In this document: positions 1 through 7,879 of the stretch, piece by piece
Layout: each line of letters begins with the position of its first letter
Numbering within the stretch: the first letter of the stretch is position 1
Assembly (NCBI RefSeq): GCF_000308855.1
Contig: NZ_BAGM01000030.1
Coordinates: 1 to 39,927, forward strand
Length of the DNA stretch: 39,927 nt
Direction of reading: 5' to 3'
Origin: Nocardia veterana NBRC 100344
GTDB taxonomy: Bacteria; Actinomycetota; Actinomycetes; Mycobacteriales; Mycobacteriaceae
Translations under genes and position numbers: made by a program
Notes under the pieces: generated by a model
What the model was told of the DNA's origin: nothing
The model's database searches: none
What the model saw: only the letters and a program-made list of their open reading frames with translations

Positions 1-13
1 GTTCAGACACGCG

Positions 14-45
14 GAAGCGGCGGAAATACGTACTTCCGCCGCTTC
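14..45. terminator. Inverted repeat, probable terminator of a gene outside the window
   Basis: A perfect 12-bp stem (GAAGCGGCGGAA at 14-25, TTCCGCCGCTTC at 34-45) surrounds an 8-nt loop. No gene is visible around it in the window. It most likely ends a transcript entering from the left, or works in both directions. There is no long T-tract, so termination is inferred from the hairpin alone. Confidence 0.5.
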
Positions 46-153
46 AACCTGGGATGTTGCGGGAATCCGGTCGTCAGATTGACCGTCAGTTTCCCCCGGG
101 AACTGTCGGGAAGGCTCAGGACGTCTGGATTGTCTCTCTCGGCCTCAATCCTC

Positions 154-193
154 TTGCCGAACACCATGTTTGGTAGATACTAGGACGTCCTAG
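154..193 (+). promoter_or_regulatory. Candidate promoter and 14-bp palindromic operator of the enoyl-CoA hydratase gene
   Basis: CTAGGACGTCCTAG at 180-193 is a perfect 14-bp palindrome. It overlaps the downstream part of a plausible sigma-70-type promoter (TTGCCG at 154-159, GATACT at 176-181, 16-nt spacer). A dimeric repressor bound there would block RNA polymerase. The start codon lies about 100 nt downstream, so the transcript would have a leader of that size. The cognate regulator is not adjacent and is unknown. The palindrome is seen directly; the promoter and operator roles are inferred. Confidence 0.5.
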
Positions 194-293
194 GAATCGC
201 CGGGAACCCCCTGTTGTATCGTCACCGATATTCGTCGCCGTTCCGGCGCGGAGCCGGGCCAGGATTCCGGCGAGTAGCCGAGAAAGGGAAACA

Positions 294-1070
294 GTGACCG
301 ACTTCGAGACCATTCTGCTGGAGCGCACCGGGCGCGTCGCGGTGATCACCCTGAATCGGCCGAAGGCCCTCAATGCGTTGAATACGCAGGTGCTCACCGA
401 TATCTCGGCCGCCCTCGACGAACTGGAAGCCGATGCGAACGTCGGCGCGGTGGTCCTCACCGGTTCGGAGAAGGCGTTCGCCGCCGGTGCCGACATCAAG
501 GAGATGCAGTCCAAGTCCTATATGGATATGTTCCTCGCGGACTTCTTCCAGGGCTGGGACCGGCTGACCGCGTTCCGCAAGCCGATCATCGCCGCGGTGG
601 CCGGCTACGCCCTGGGCGGCGGGTGTGAGCTGGCGATGATGTGCGACATCCTGATCGCCGCCGACACCGCGAAGTTCGGGCAGCCGGAGATCAAGCTGGG
701 CGTCATTCCGGGTATGGGCGGATCCCAGCGCCTGACCCGCGCGGTCGGCAAGGCCAAGGCCATGGACCTGATCCTCACCGGCCGCAACATGGACGCCGAG
801 GAGGCCGAACGCGCCGGCCTGGTGGCCCGCATCGTCCCGGCGGCGGAGCTGCTGCCGACCGCGATGCAGGTCGCCGAGACCATCGCGAACATGTCGCTGC
901 CGTCGGTGATGATCGCCAAGGAGGCCGTCAACCGGTCGTACGAGACCACGCTCGCCGAGGGCCTGCGGTTCGAGCGGCGAGTCTTCCACTCGCTGTTCGC
1001 CACCGAGGATCAGACCGAGGGGATGACCGCGTTCGTGGAGAAGCGGGCGGCGAACTTCCGGCACCGCTGA
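294..1070 (+). CDS. Enoyl-CoA hydratase (crotonase family, EchA8-like)
   Basis: This 258-residue protein has the usual length for a single-domain crotonase. It is expected to hydrate trans-2-enoyl-CoA to 3-hydroxyacyl-CoA in fatty-acid beta-oxidation in the cytoplasm. The CoA-binding/oxyanion motif AAGADIKEM lies near residues 63-71 and GYALGGGCE near 104-112. Both catalytic glutamates of true hydratases are present, at about E112 (GGGCELA) and E132 (GQPEIKLG). The GTG start at 294 follows the purine-rich AGAAAGGGAAA. The gene stands alone: the next genes run on the other strand and a palindrome sits in its promoter. Family and reaction are well supported; the physiological chain length is not visible. 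Confidence 0.93.
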   Translation: MTDFETILLERTGRVAVITLNRPKALNALNTQVLTDISAALDELEADANVGAVVLTGSEKAFAAGADIKEMQSKSYMDMFLADFFQGWDRLTAFRKPIIAAVAGYALGGGCELAMMCDILIAADTAKFGQPEIKLGVIPGMGGSQRLTRAVGKAKAMDLILTGRNMDAEEAERAGLVARIVPAAELLPTAMQVAETIANMSLPSVMIAKEAVNRSYETTLAEGLRFERRVFHSLFATEDQTEGMTAFVEKRAANFRHR

Positions 1071-1104
1071 GTCCGCGTGGAACTCGACGGGTGAGCGGGG
1101 CGAA

Positions 1105-2166
1105 TCACTTGCCCGGCAAGGAATTCGAGCTGGTTCCGGCCACCTCCACCGGGCCGGCCGGGATACCGCCGGGTCCCGGGCGCGCCGAATCGTGAGCGGT
1201 CAGCAGGAGCCCGGTCACCGCGCTGCCGAGGGCGACCGTGACCGCCGCCGCCGCGATCACCTTGCGCCGGGAGACCGCCGCGGGCCGCTGCGGCGGCGCG
1301 AACCGGATGCCGCGCACCCGGCGGGCCGCCGGCTGTTCGGTCGCCATCAAGACGGCGCCGCGCACGGAGACGACGTCCGGTTCGCAGTCGTAGACGATCG
1401 GCAGGTCCAGTAGCTGTTCCAGGGATTCCCGGATGCTCGGACTGCGCGTGCAGCCGCCGAGCAGGGCCACCGCTCGGGGGACGACGCCGGTCTCGTCGAT
1501 CAATTGGCGGACATAGGACACCGAATGGTGCACCCCGGCCAGTGTCAGGTCGTGAAAATCGCTGCGGGTCAACACGATCCGCCGGCCGGTGTCGGGGTCG
1601 CCGACGGTGACGACCCGGGCGCAGCTCAACTGTTCCTTGTATTCGCGGCTGGCGGCGTTGTCGATCGTGACGCCCTCGTGGGCGAGTCGCCAGCGCAGCA
1701 GCGCATCGTGGCCGTCGCCGCCCAGCAGGGTGCTGCGCTTGGTACCGAGTATGGCCTCGGTGCGGCAGTCCGCCTCGGTCAGGGTCAGACCCGAGCTGCC
1801 GAGGTCGTAGAGCAGTACGGCGCCCTCGGCCGGTAGCTGCCCGCTGAAACGCAGATAGCGCAGCTGCGCCAGCGGCTCGTCGACGATGGTGAGCCGGCTG
1901 CGACCGGCGGCGGCCCGCACCGCCTCGGCATGCAGGGCGCAGCGGCAGGTGACCGCGATGCCGGTGACGAATTCGTCGCGGTCGGCGGCCGAACTCCGCA
2001 TCAGCTCGATGGCTCGGAAAACCGGCTCCTCCACTCCGGCGCCCGCGCGGCGTGCGACCGTGCAGTGGTCGATCGGCGGCAGATGCGGCTGGTCGGAGTG
2101 CGTCAGCATGGCGCGCGCACCACCAGCGCCCGCCGACACCCCCAGGACCAGCACCATGGGCTCCAT
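1105..2166 (-). CDS. Hsp70-like actin-fold ATPase with C-terminal membrane anchor
   Basis: The product has 353 residues. Parts of an actin/Hsp70 nucleotide-binding fold are readable: a degenerate phosphate-1 segment at the N-terminus (LGVSAGAGGARAM), a phosphate-2-like YDLGSSGLTL near residue 120, and an adenosine-like GGCTRSPSI near 235. No Hsp70 substrate-binding domain follows. Instead a basic segment (SRRK) leads into one hydrophobic helix (VIAAAAVTVALGSAVTGLLL) and a short Pro/Gly-rich tail, suggesting a cytosolic ATPase domain tied to the membrane. The ATG at 2166 was chosen because GAAAGG precedes it at good spacing. It lies 68 nt downstream of the MarR gene on the same strand, so cotranscription is likely. 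Similar truncated Hsp70-like proteins occur in Nocardia and mycobacteria; their role is unknown to me. Confidence 0.7.
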   Translation of the reverse strand: MEPMVLVLGVSAGAGGARAMLTHSDQPHLPPIDHCTVARRAGAGVEEPVFRAIELMRSSAADRDEFVTGIAVTCRCALHAEAVRAAAGRSRLTIVDEPLAQLRYLRFSGQLPAEGAVLLYDLGSSGLTLTEADCRTEAILGTKRSTLLGGDGHDALLRWRLAHEGVTIDNAASREYKEQLSCARVVTVGDPDTGRRIVLTRSDFHDLTLAGVHHSVSYVRQLIDETGVVPRAVALLGGCTRSPSIRESLEQLLDLPIVYDCEPDVVSVRGAVLMATEQPAARRVRGIRFAPPQRPAAVSRRKVIAAAAVTVALGSAVTGLLLTAHDSARPGPGGIPAGPVEVAGTSSNSLPGK

Positions 2167-2234
2167 GGTGGACCTTTCGGCCGCCGATGGGAAGGTAGCC
2201 GGTCGGGATGTCGCGCAATCCCGCGATGTGCGGG

Positions 2235-2771
2235 TCAGGACCAGCGGGTGGGTGCGTCGCCGCTGTCGAAGTCGCCCGCCTCGCGCCGGAATTCCGCCAG
2301 CAGCTGCAGCAGCAATTGCAGCCTTTCCGGCGGCAGGCCGGGCCGGGCGAAGACTTTCTCGTTCAATTCCCGGGTGGCCGCGGCGGCCAGCTCCCGCCCG
2401 GCATCGGTGATCTCGATCAGGGTGGCCCGCCGATCGCTCGGATGTGGCACCCGTTTCACCAGGTGAGCGGCCTCGAGCCGGTCGACGGTATTGGTCACGC
2501 TGGTGGGATGCACCTGTAGCCGGGCGCTGGCGGTCGCCATCGGTAGCGCGCCGGTTTTGCTGAAGCTGAGCAACGTCAGCAGTTCGTACCGGGAGAAGGT
2601 CAGACCCGAGGGGCGTAGTGCCTCGTCCACCCGGGCCATAACGATCTGCTGGGCGCGCACCAGCGCGGTCACCGCGGCCATTCCATCGGCGACATCGCCC
2701 CAGCCGTGCGAGGTCCACTGGCGGTGGGCCTCTTCGATGGGGTCCAGCGGAAGCGGGCGTGGTGCGGCCAT
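2235..2771 (-). CDS. MarR-family transcriptional regulator
   Basis: The 178-residue protein has a winged helix-turn-helix of MarR type. The segment around residues 55-110 (SGLTFSRYELLTLLSFSKTGALPMATASARLQVHPTSVTNTVDRLEAAHLVKRV) contains the recognition helix, and HPSDRRATLIEITDAGRELAA is the typical wing. It probably binds DNA as a dimer and responds to a small ligand. The ATG at 2771 gives the normal MarR length; a longer upstream reading frame has no family-like sequence. It lies between the metallophosphoesterase gene (61 nt upstream) and the Hsp70-like gene (downstream), all on the minus strand. Its targets are unknown. Confidence 0.9.
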   Translation of the reverse strand: MAAPRPLPLDPIEEAHRQWTSHGWGDVADGMAAVTALVRAQQIVMARVDEALRPSGLTFSRYELLTLLSFSKTGALPMATASARLQVHPTSVTNTVDRLEAAHLVKRVPHPSDRRATLIEITDAGRELAAAATRELNEKVFARPGLPPERLQLLLQLLAEFRREAGDFDSGDAPTRWS

Positions 2772-2832
2772 ACCGCGAGTGTATTGGGCCGTCCGCTCCC
2801 ACGCTGCGGTCCGGACACGCCCGGTCGGCGAA

Positions 2833-4242
2833 TCAGGACAGTCCCGAAAGGTCACCGAGCACAACGTGGTTACGATCGGCGATCCCGCCCAGGGTGTAGT
2901 CCGGCAGCAACCCCAGATATTCGGCCCGGCTGCGGGTGCTCCAGCGCCGCGCTCCGGGAGTGCGGGTCTTGTAGAAATTGACCATGTACCCGCCCTCGTA
3001 CAGGCGGAGCAGGGTGTAGCCGCCGGGATATTCCTTCACGGCGCCCACCTCGAGGAATTCGACCCGCAGCGCAAGATCGGGCCGGGTGCGCCGATTGCGG
3101 TGGGTATGTCCGGCGTGGTGGAAGAACACGCCCGGTGTCGCCCGGTACAGCTGTTGCAGGGCCAGCGCATCGGTCCGATTCAGGACGAAGTTCGGTCCGG
3201 CGATCGTGGTGAGTCCGGACTCCGCGGTCACCGGATGATGGCCGAAGACGACGGTCGGCCGATCCGGATCGGCGCGAAACGATGCGCGCAGGCGATCGAA
3301 CTGGTCGGCGGCGATACTGCCGCCGGAACCGTCCAATTCGGTGGTGTCGAGTCCGACGAGGCGCAGGCCGCCGAGCCGATGTTCGCTGAATTGCCCTGGC
3401 GGATGGAAGGATTCGCCCCAGCAGTCGTGATGGTCGGCGGCCACCGGCGCACAGTCCGCGTAGTCCGCCCCGACGTGCGGGCGGTCGTGGTTACCTCGTA
3501 CGGCGAACCAGTCCCGGCCCGGGGTGCCCCAGCCGTCCAGGTGGCGCCGAACGCCGCGCACCTGCTCCGGCGTCGCCTCCGCGGTGAGATCGCCGGCCAG
3601 GATCAGGTGATCGGCCGCGCGATCGGGGCGACGCAGATCGTCGAGCAGCGCGGTCAGCATCACCTCCGGGTACGGCGGCAGCCCGGGTTCCTGCCGCACC
3701 GCGGGTGGCAGACCCGCCGCGATCACCCCGCTGACCTCCTCGCCCAGATGCACGTCGTTGCACAGCGCGAACGTGCGTAGCAGCCGGCCGGGCGGTGGCA
3801 CCAGCGTCTCGAATTCGCCGGTGCACTCCGGCGCGCCGGGCGAATGCGTCACCAGCGCGGCCGCCGGCGCCGCGCGCGTGCCGTCGGACCAGGCTTCGAA
3901 GCGATACCGGCGACCCGGTTCCAGACCGTCGACCTGGGCATAGTGGTACGGCGTGCGGTCCTCGCCGACAGCCACCGGCCGCGGGGGAGTGCCGGAATCG
4001 GCTGGCGCCACGCGGATCTCGGTTCCGGCGGGAGCCGGGACCGCGGCTCCGGTCGCGTCGGGCGCCAGGGTGGTCCAGGTGAAGACGGCGGACGTGTCGG
4101 TGACGGTGACGAGTTCCAGATCGGTGGCGATCAGCGAACGGGCTTGCGCCCGAGCCGAACCGGTGCGGGTGAGGATCGGTGCGGCCGCGGCGGCGGCCAG
4201 TGCGGCGAGCAGCCGGCGGCGATTCGGCCCGCAGCAGGTCAT
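2833..4242 (-). CDS. Secreted Tat-type metallophosphoesterase
   Basis: This is a 469-residue calcineurin-like phosphoesterase. The N-terminus has [16 protein letters not shown] followed by SARAQA, which looks like a twin-arginine signal with an Ala-x-Ala cleavage site. Residues of about 35-135 read as a fibronectin-III/purple-acid-phosphatase-like beta domain. The metal-binding motifs then follow in order: NDVH, AGDLT, RGNHD, GHHPV and GHTH. It should be a two-metal enzyme acting outside the cytoplasmic membrane on a phosphoester that cannot be named from sequence. The ATG at 4242 follows GAGGGGG at good spacing and starts directly at the signal sequence. It is the first gene of a minus-strand group with the MarR and Hsp70-like genes and is divergent from the substrate-binding lipoprotein gene. 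Confidence 0.85.
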   Translation of the reverse strand: MTCCGPNRRRLLAALAAAAAAPILTRTGSARAQARSLIATDLELVTVTDTSAVFTWTTLAPDATGAAVPAPAGTEIRVAPADSGTPPRPVAVGEDRTPYHYAQVDGLEPGRRYRFEAWSDGTRAAPAAALVTHSPGAPECTGEFETLVPPPGRLLRTFALCNDVHLGEEVSGVIAAGLPPAVRQEPGLPPYPEVMLTALLDDLRRPDRAADHLILAGDLTAEATPEQVRGVRRHLDGWGTPGRDWFAVRGNHDRPHVGADYADCAPVAADHHDCWGESFHPPGQFSEHRLGGLRLVGLDTTELDGSGGSIAADQFDRLRASFRADPDRPTVVFGHHPVTAESGLTTIAGPNFVLNRTDALALQQLYRATPGVFFHHAGHTHRNRRTRPDLALRVEFLEVGAVKEYPGGYTLLRLYEGGYMVNFYKTRTPGARRWSTRSRAEYLGLLPDYTLGGIADRNHVVLGDLSGLS

Positions 4243-4374
4243 CGATGCCCCCTCGAAGTCGGCGAGTCCACCGCCGACCCTACCGGGATGCTCGCCCGCG
4301 GCACGGGGCGAACGGTCACCGGGTAGGTTGGCTAGCCGTCGCATCGGCGCAATTTCCGATCGGAAGGACGGTCC

Positions 4375-5391
4375 ATGGCAGCGGCCCGCTGGAAACTCGT
4401 GCTCGGCGTGGTGGTGGTGACCGCCGCGGCGTTTCTCACCGCATGTTCGGCGAACGCCGACGAGCACGACATCGTCGTCTACAACGGGCACGATCAGCGG
4501 CTGACCCGGCAGTGGGTGGACGCGTTCACCGAGGCCACCGGGATCCGGGTCACTCTGCGCAATGCCACCGATGCCGAAGTGGCCGATCAGATCCTGGCCG
4601 AGGGCGACCGGACGCCCGCCGATGTGCTCCTCACCCAGAACTCGCCGGCCATGGCCCGGGTGGAACGCGCCGACCGGTTCGACGAACTGGATCCGGCGAC
4701 CGTCGCGCAGGTGCCCCGGCAATTACGGCCGGAATCCGGGCGCTGGACCGGAATTGCCGCTCGGGCAACGACATTCGTATTCGACCCGGCGACGATGCCG
4801 CCGGGCGCATTACCCGCTTCGCTGCTCGAGCTGCAACAGCCGCAGTGGCGCGGCCGATGGACCACGGACCCACGCGGTGCGGACTTTCAGGCGATCGTCG
4901 CGGCTCTGCTGGAGCTCGACGGCGAGAATGCCACCCGCGCTTGGCTGCACGGGGTGAAGGACACGGTGGTCACCGCCCCGGGAAATTTCGCCGCTATGCG
5001 ATCGGTTGGCGCCGGAAAGGACGGGGGCGCATTGCTTTTCGCCACCGACTACTATCGCGACCGGCTCGCACCGCAACCGGTGGTCGGAGCGTCGATACCG
5101 CACTACTTCCGGAATCAGGACCCTGGCGCCTATCTCGCCCTCGCCGGTGCCGGCGTGCTGAAGTCGAGCCGCCATCTCGAGGATGCCCAGCGGTTCGTGC
5201 GTTTCGTGACGGGCGTGGCCGGTCAGCGCGTGCTCAGCGGGGGTGCGGCGATGGAGTATCCGGTGGCGGCGGGCGTGCCGGTCGATCCGGCGCTGCCGCC
5301 GCTGGATTCGCTGGGCGCACCGTCGGTGGACCCGAGCCGGCTCGACCCGGACCGGGTGGACGTGCTGATCCGAGAGGCCGGTCTGCTCTGA
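4375..5391 (+). CDS. Iron-type ABC transporter substrate-binding lipoprotein (FbpA-like), orphan
   Basis: The 338-residue protein begins with a signal peptide ending in a lipobox (LTAC, Cys24), so it should be lipid-anchored outside the membrane. The mature part reads as a bacterial ferric-iron binding protein: YNGHD at 36-40 carries a possible metal-ligand His39, and DYYRDR at 225-230 matches the paired-tyrosine iron-binding motif YYxxR. Other FbpA-like landmarks are the FTEATGIRVTLR segment and LLTQNSPAM. No permease or ATPase gene is adjacent, so its transporter partner must be encoded elsewhere, or it has another role such as sensing. Ferric iron is inferred from the Tyr pair; other oxyanion or thiamine-type ligands are less likely. 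Confidence 0.8.
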   Translation: MAAARWKLVLGVVVVTAAAFLTACSANADEHDIVVYNGHDQRLTRQWVDAFTEATGIRVTLRNATDAEVADQILAEGDRTPADVLLTQNSPAMARVERADRFDELDPATVAQVPRQLRPESGRWTGIAARATTFVFDPATMPPGALPASLLELQQPQWRGRWTTDPRGADFQAIVAALLELDGENATRAWLHGVKDTVVTAPGNFAAMRSVGAGKDGGALLFATDYYRDRLAPQPVVGASIPHYFRNQDPGAYLALAGAGVLKSSRHLEDAQRFVRFVTGVAGQRVLSGGAAMEYPVAAGVPVDPALPPLDSLGAPSVDPSRLDPDRVDVLIREAGLL

Positions 5392-5468
5392 TCGCGGCCC
5401 GGCGTGCGACCGGACGCGGTGGACTACGCCTACAGTTGGAGCGTCCACCGTCCGGGAGAGGAGACAAG

Positions 5469-5882
5469 GTGCGCCGCATCCTGTTCGCGTTAACGCTGTC
5501 TGCCGCCGTACTGCCCGTGTTCGCCTGTTCCGCCGGGGCCGATCGCGCTCCCGCGGGCGCCGACCGCGCTCCCTCAGGTGCCGACCGTGCTCCCGCGGCG
5601 GCCGGTACCGGCACGATCGAGGTGGTGGCCACGCACGGCCCCGAGAAGTTCGCGGCCGCCGGTCTCGCCGTGGGCGTCACCACATGCACGGCCGGCTCCG
5701 TCTCGGCCACGCTGACCACGGGCCGAGACGGCAAGGCCCACCAGGATTTCGCGCCCGACTGCTATCAGGTCCAGGTGTCCTCGGTGCCGATGGGGTGCCG
5801 GCTGGCCACCGACGCCGCTCGGAAGGTCGACGTGGTGGCCGGTCGTTCGGTCGCCGCGGAATTCGGATTGGCCTGCGCCTGA
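5469..5882 (+). CDS. Small repeat-containing lipoprotein of unknown function
   Basis: The product has 137 residues. A short basic start (VRR), a hydrophobic stretch and VFAC (Cys20) form a lipoprotein signal. Three copies of ADRAP(A/S)(G/A) follow, making a flexible linker. The remaining 90 residues contain four cysteines, spaced so that two disulfides are possible, and read as a small beta-sandwich (LTTGRDGKA, PDCYQVQVSSVPMGC). That pattern resembles transthyretin/carboxypeptidase-regulatory-like domains in other actinobacterial lipoproteins. The GTG start follows GAGAGGAGACAAG. It lies 77 nt after the substrate-binding lipoprotein and may share its transcript. It converges with the monooxygenase gene with a gap of only 7 nt. 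Confidence 0.75.
   Translation: MRRILFALTLSAAVLPVFACSAGADRAPAGADRAPSGADRAPAAAGTGTIEVVATHGPEKFAAAGLAVGVTTCTAGSVSATLTTGRDGKAHQDFAPDCYQVQVSSVPMGCRLATDAARKVDVVAGRSVAAEFGLACA
5538..5600 (+). repeat. Three tandem 21-bp repeats encoding ADRAPxx
   Basis: Three consecutive 21-bp units (5538-5558, 5559-5579, 5580-5600) encode ADRAPAG, ADRAPSG and ADRAPAA. They sit just after the lipidated cysteine of the small lipoprotein, so they set the length of the linker between membrane and domain. Because the unit is a multiple of three, copy-number changes would keep the frame. Confidence 0.85.
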
Positions 5883-5889
5883 GCGGGTT

Positions 5890-7059
5890 TCAGCGGTTGG
5901 CGAGTTCGGCGAGCCGGTAGGCCAGTGCCGTGCGGACGGCGGGGATCCGGGTCGCCAGCCGAATCGCGGCATTGCGGACGGTCCGGGCCGGCCGCGGCCG
6001 CAACGTCGCCATCCGGGTCATCCGGTCGGTGAAGGCGACCACGCCGAGCGCCACCGGCCGCCGGATCTGTTCGTATTCGTCGAGCAGCGCATCGGATTCA
6101 CCGCCCAGTACCCGGGCCAGCAGGCTGCCCAGCAGTGCCGCGTCCTGGATGCCGGTATTCATCCCCTGGCCACCGGCCGGGCTGTGCACGTGGGCGGCGT
6201 CCCCGGCCAGCAGGATCCGCCCGGCCCGGTAGTGGTCGGCCACGCGGTGGTGCACCCGAAACCGCGAACTCCACAACACCTCTCGGACCGTCGCGCCCGG
6301 GCAGCGGGCATCGAGCAGTGCCTGCACCTGCGCGAGGGTCGGGTGTTCGGGGGCTTCGGATACGGTGGCGACGATGCGGAACCGGTCGTGTTCGGGGTCG
6401 GGGAGCGGGGCGACCACGGTCACGCCCTCCGGTGAGAGGTGCAGCGAGACTTCCTCGCGCGGGGCGGGCCAGTCCATCCGCACGTCGGCGAGGACGAACG
6501 ATTCGGGATAGGTGGCCCCGGTGAATCCGATCCCGGCCGCCTCGCGCACCCGGCTGTGCATCCCGTCGGCGCCGATCACATACTGCGCCCGGATCGATCC
6601 GGAAGCGCCTGCCTCGCCGGCATATTCGACGGTGACCCCGTCCGCGTCGGGAACGACCGCGGTGACCTCGTAGGGGCGCAGGACCGCACCGCCGGCCTTC
6701 TCCAGGCGGTCGAGCAGAACCGCCTCGGTGGTCTCCTGGCCGACCATCAGGGTGTACGGGAACGGGGTGGGCAGGCCGGAGAATCCGACGGTGGCCAGTC
6801 GGTGGACGCCGTCGTGCAGAACGAAGCGCGGCACCTCGAGGCCCAGGTCGTGCAGGGTGGACGCGATGCCGAAGCCGTCGAGTACCTCCAGGGTCCGGGC
6901 GTGCACGACCGCCGCGCGGGAGGTGTTGGCACCGGCTGCCAGCCGATCCAGCAGCACCACCTCGGCGCCGGCGTCGGCGAGGGCGATCGCGGCGGTCAGT
7001 CCGGCGGGTCCGGCGCCGACGACGACCACTGCGGCGGTGGCGGGAACGGTGCTGCTCAT
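5890..7059 (-). CDS. FAD-dependent aromatic monooxygenase (PHBH fold, group A)
   Basis: This 389-residue flavoprotein has the three signatures of class A flavin monooxygenases. The Rossmann motif GAGPAGLTAAIALADAGAEV lies near residue 15, the DG motif IGADGMHSRVRE near 165, and the GD motif LLAGDAAHVHSPAGGQGMNTG near 285. It should use FAD and NAD(P)H to hydroxylate an aromatic or polyketide-like compound. It lacks the C-terminal thioredoxin-like domain of larger relatives such as rifampicin or phenol monooxygenases, so substrate identity is open. It is divergent from the TetR gene starting at 7166, and the shared 106-bp region carries several inverted repeats. TetR control by the substrate is therefore likely. 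Confidence 0.88.
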   Translation of the reverse strand: MSSTVPATAAVVVVGAGPAGLTAAIALADAGAEVVLLDRLAAGANTSRAAVVHARTLEVLDGFGIASTLHDLGLEVPRFVLHDGVHRLATVGFSGLPTPFPYTLMVGQETTEAVLLDRLEKAGGAVLRPYEVTAVVPDADGVTVEYAGEAGASGSIRAQYVIGADGMHSRVREAAGIGFTGATYPESFVLADVRMDWPAPREEVSLHLSPEGVTVVAPLPDPEHDRFRIVATVSEAPEHPTLAQVQALLDARCPGATVREVLWSSRFRVHHRVADHYRAGRILLAGDAAHVHSPAGGQGMNTGIQDAALLGSLLARVLGGESDALLDEYEQIRRPVALGVVAFTDRMTRMATLRPRPARTVRNAAIRLATRIPAVRTALAYRLAELANR

Positions 7060-7078
7060 GGCTACTCCCTACAGCTTG

Positions 7079-7163
7079 CCAACGTTTGTTGGCCAACGAT
7101 TGTTGACATCGAATATAGGCACCGCGAGTTGGAAAGTCAACACGTGTAGGCCTACAGTTGTTG
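7079..7163. promoter_or_regulatory. Operator cluster between monooxygenase and TetR genes
   Basis: Two tandem near-copies, CCAACGTTTGTTGG (7079-7092, CCAAC/GTTGG arms) and CCAACGATTGTTGA (7093-7106), lie just upstream of the monooxygenase start. GTTG-N6-CAAC is at 7128-7141. A 26-bp imperfect palindrome at 7138-7163 is centred on the perfect 12-mer TGTAGGCCTACA (7145-7156) and ends two bases before the TetR start codon. All share the half-site GTTG/CAAC. The layout fits autoregulation by the TetR protein together with control of the monooxygenase. The repeats are seen; protein binding is inferred. Confidence 0.65.
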
Positions 7164-7165
7164 GC

Positions 7166-7738
7166 ATGACTGACGACACGGCACCGCGCCGCTCGGACGC
7201 CACGCGGGCGGCGATACTCGAGGCCGCGCGCCGGCACTTCGCGCGCGAGGGGTTCGCGAAGGCGACCATTCGCGCGATCGCGGCCGACGCCGGCATCGAC
7301 CCGTCGATGGTGATGCGGTACTACGGCAACAAGGACGGACTGTTCGACGCCGCCCTGGATGTGGATCTCGGATTGCCGGATCTCACCGCGGTGGAAGCGG
7401 ATTCGCTGGGTGAGACGATTGCCCGGCGGTTCCTGGAGTTGTGGGAGACCTCGCCCGGCAACGAGTTGTTGCTGACGCTGTTGCGCTCCTCGGTCTCCGA
7501 CGAGACCGTGGTCCAGCGCTTCCAGCGCGTCTTCGCCGACCAGTTGATGCCGATGGTGATGCGGGTCGGTGATCCGGCCGACGCGGGGCGGCGAGCAGGT
7601 CTGGTCGTCACCCAGATTCTGGGGCTGGCACTGTGCCGGTATGTGCTGCGATTGCCGCCGGTGGTGGCGTTGACGAGCGAGCAGATCGTGGCGGAGGTCG
7701 GTGCGACCGTGCAGCGCTATCTGACTTCGGCGCCGTGA
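7166..7738 (+). CDS. TetR-family regulator, divergent from FAD monooxygenase
   Basis: The 190-residue protein has a canonical TetR helix-turn-helix at about residues 12-60 (AAILEAARRHFAREGFAKATIRAIAADAGIDPSMVMRYYGNKDGLFDAAL). A variable, mostly helical ligand domain follows. The ATG at 7166 is the only start that begins just before the DNA-binding domain; it leaves almost no leader because the palindrome at 7138-7163 abuts it. The position opposite the flavin monooxygenase suggests that it represses that gene and itself until the substrate or an inhibitor binds. It ends before a terminator hairpin at 7770-7801. Confidence 0.9.
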   Translation: MTDDTAPRRSDATRAAILEAARRHFAREGFAKATIRAIAADAGIDPSMVMRYYGNKDGLFDAALDVDLGLPDLTAVEADSLGETIARRFLELWETSPGNELLLTLLRSSVSDETVVQRFQRVFADQLMPMVMRVGDPADAGRRAGLVVTQILGLALCRYVLRLPPVVALTSEQIVAEVGATVQRYLTSAP

Positions 7739-7769
7739 CGAGAAACGCGGCCGGGGCCGGAAAGCAATT

Positions 7770-7801
7770 CGCCCCGAGTCCGGCAGCGCGGTCTCGGGGC
7801 G
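7770..7801. terminator. Bidirectional terminator hairpin
   Basis: A 9-bp perfect stem (CGCCCCGAG at 7770-7778, CTCGGGGCG at 7793-7801) with a 14-nt loop lies between the convergent TetR (+) and FBP-domain (-) genes. It can serve both. No U-tract is present, as is common in high-GC actinobacteria. Confidence 0.6.
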
Positions 7802-7879
7802 GTCAGGGTTGCGGCGCGGGCCTCATGTGTCGGCACACGGCATCTACCTCCGTTCGGTCGGTGGGACGGGTTCGTCGAT

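Noticed and set aside
222..1064. Long minus-strand reading frame opposite the enoyl-CoA hydratase
   Set aside because: Its sequence is Arg/Gly/Asp-rich without family motifs and mirrors the real gene; high GC creates such open frames.
2491..3780. 429-codon plus-strand frame opposite the metallophosphoesterase
   Set aside because: The minus-strand product has all phosphoesterase motifs in order and a Tat signal; the plus frame has none.
5890..7059. Assignment of the flavin monooxygenase as rifampicin monooxygenase (Rox)
   Set aside because: It is about 80 residues shorter and lacks the C-terminal domain; only the shared group A motifs match.
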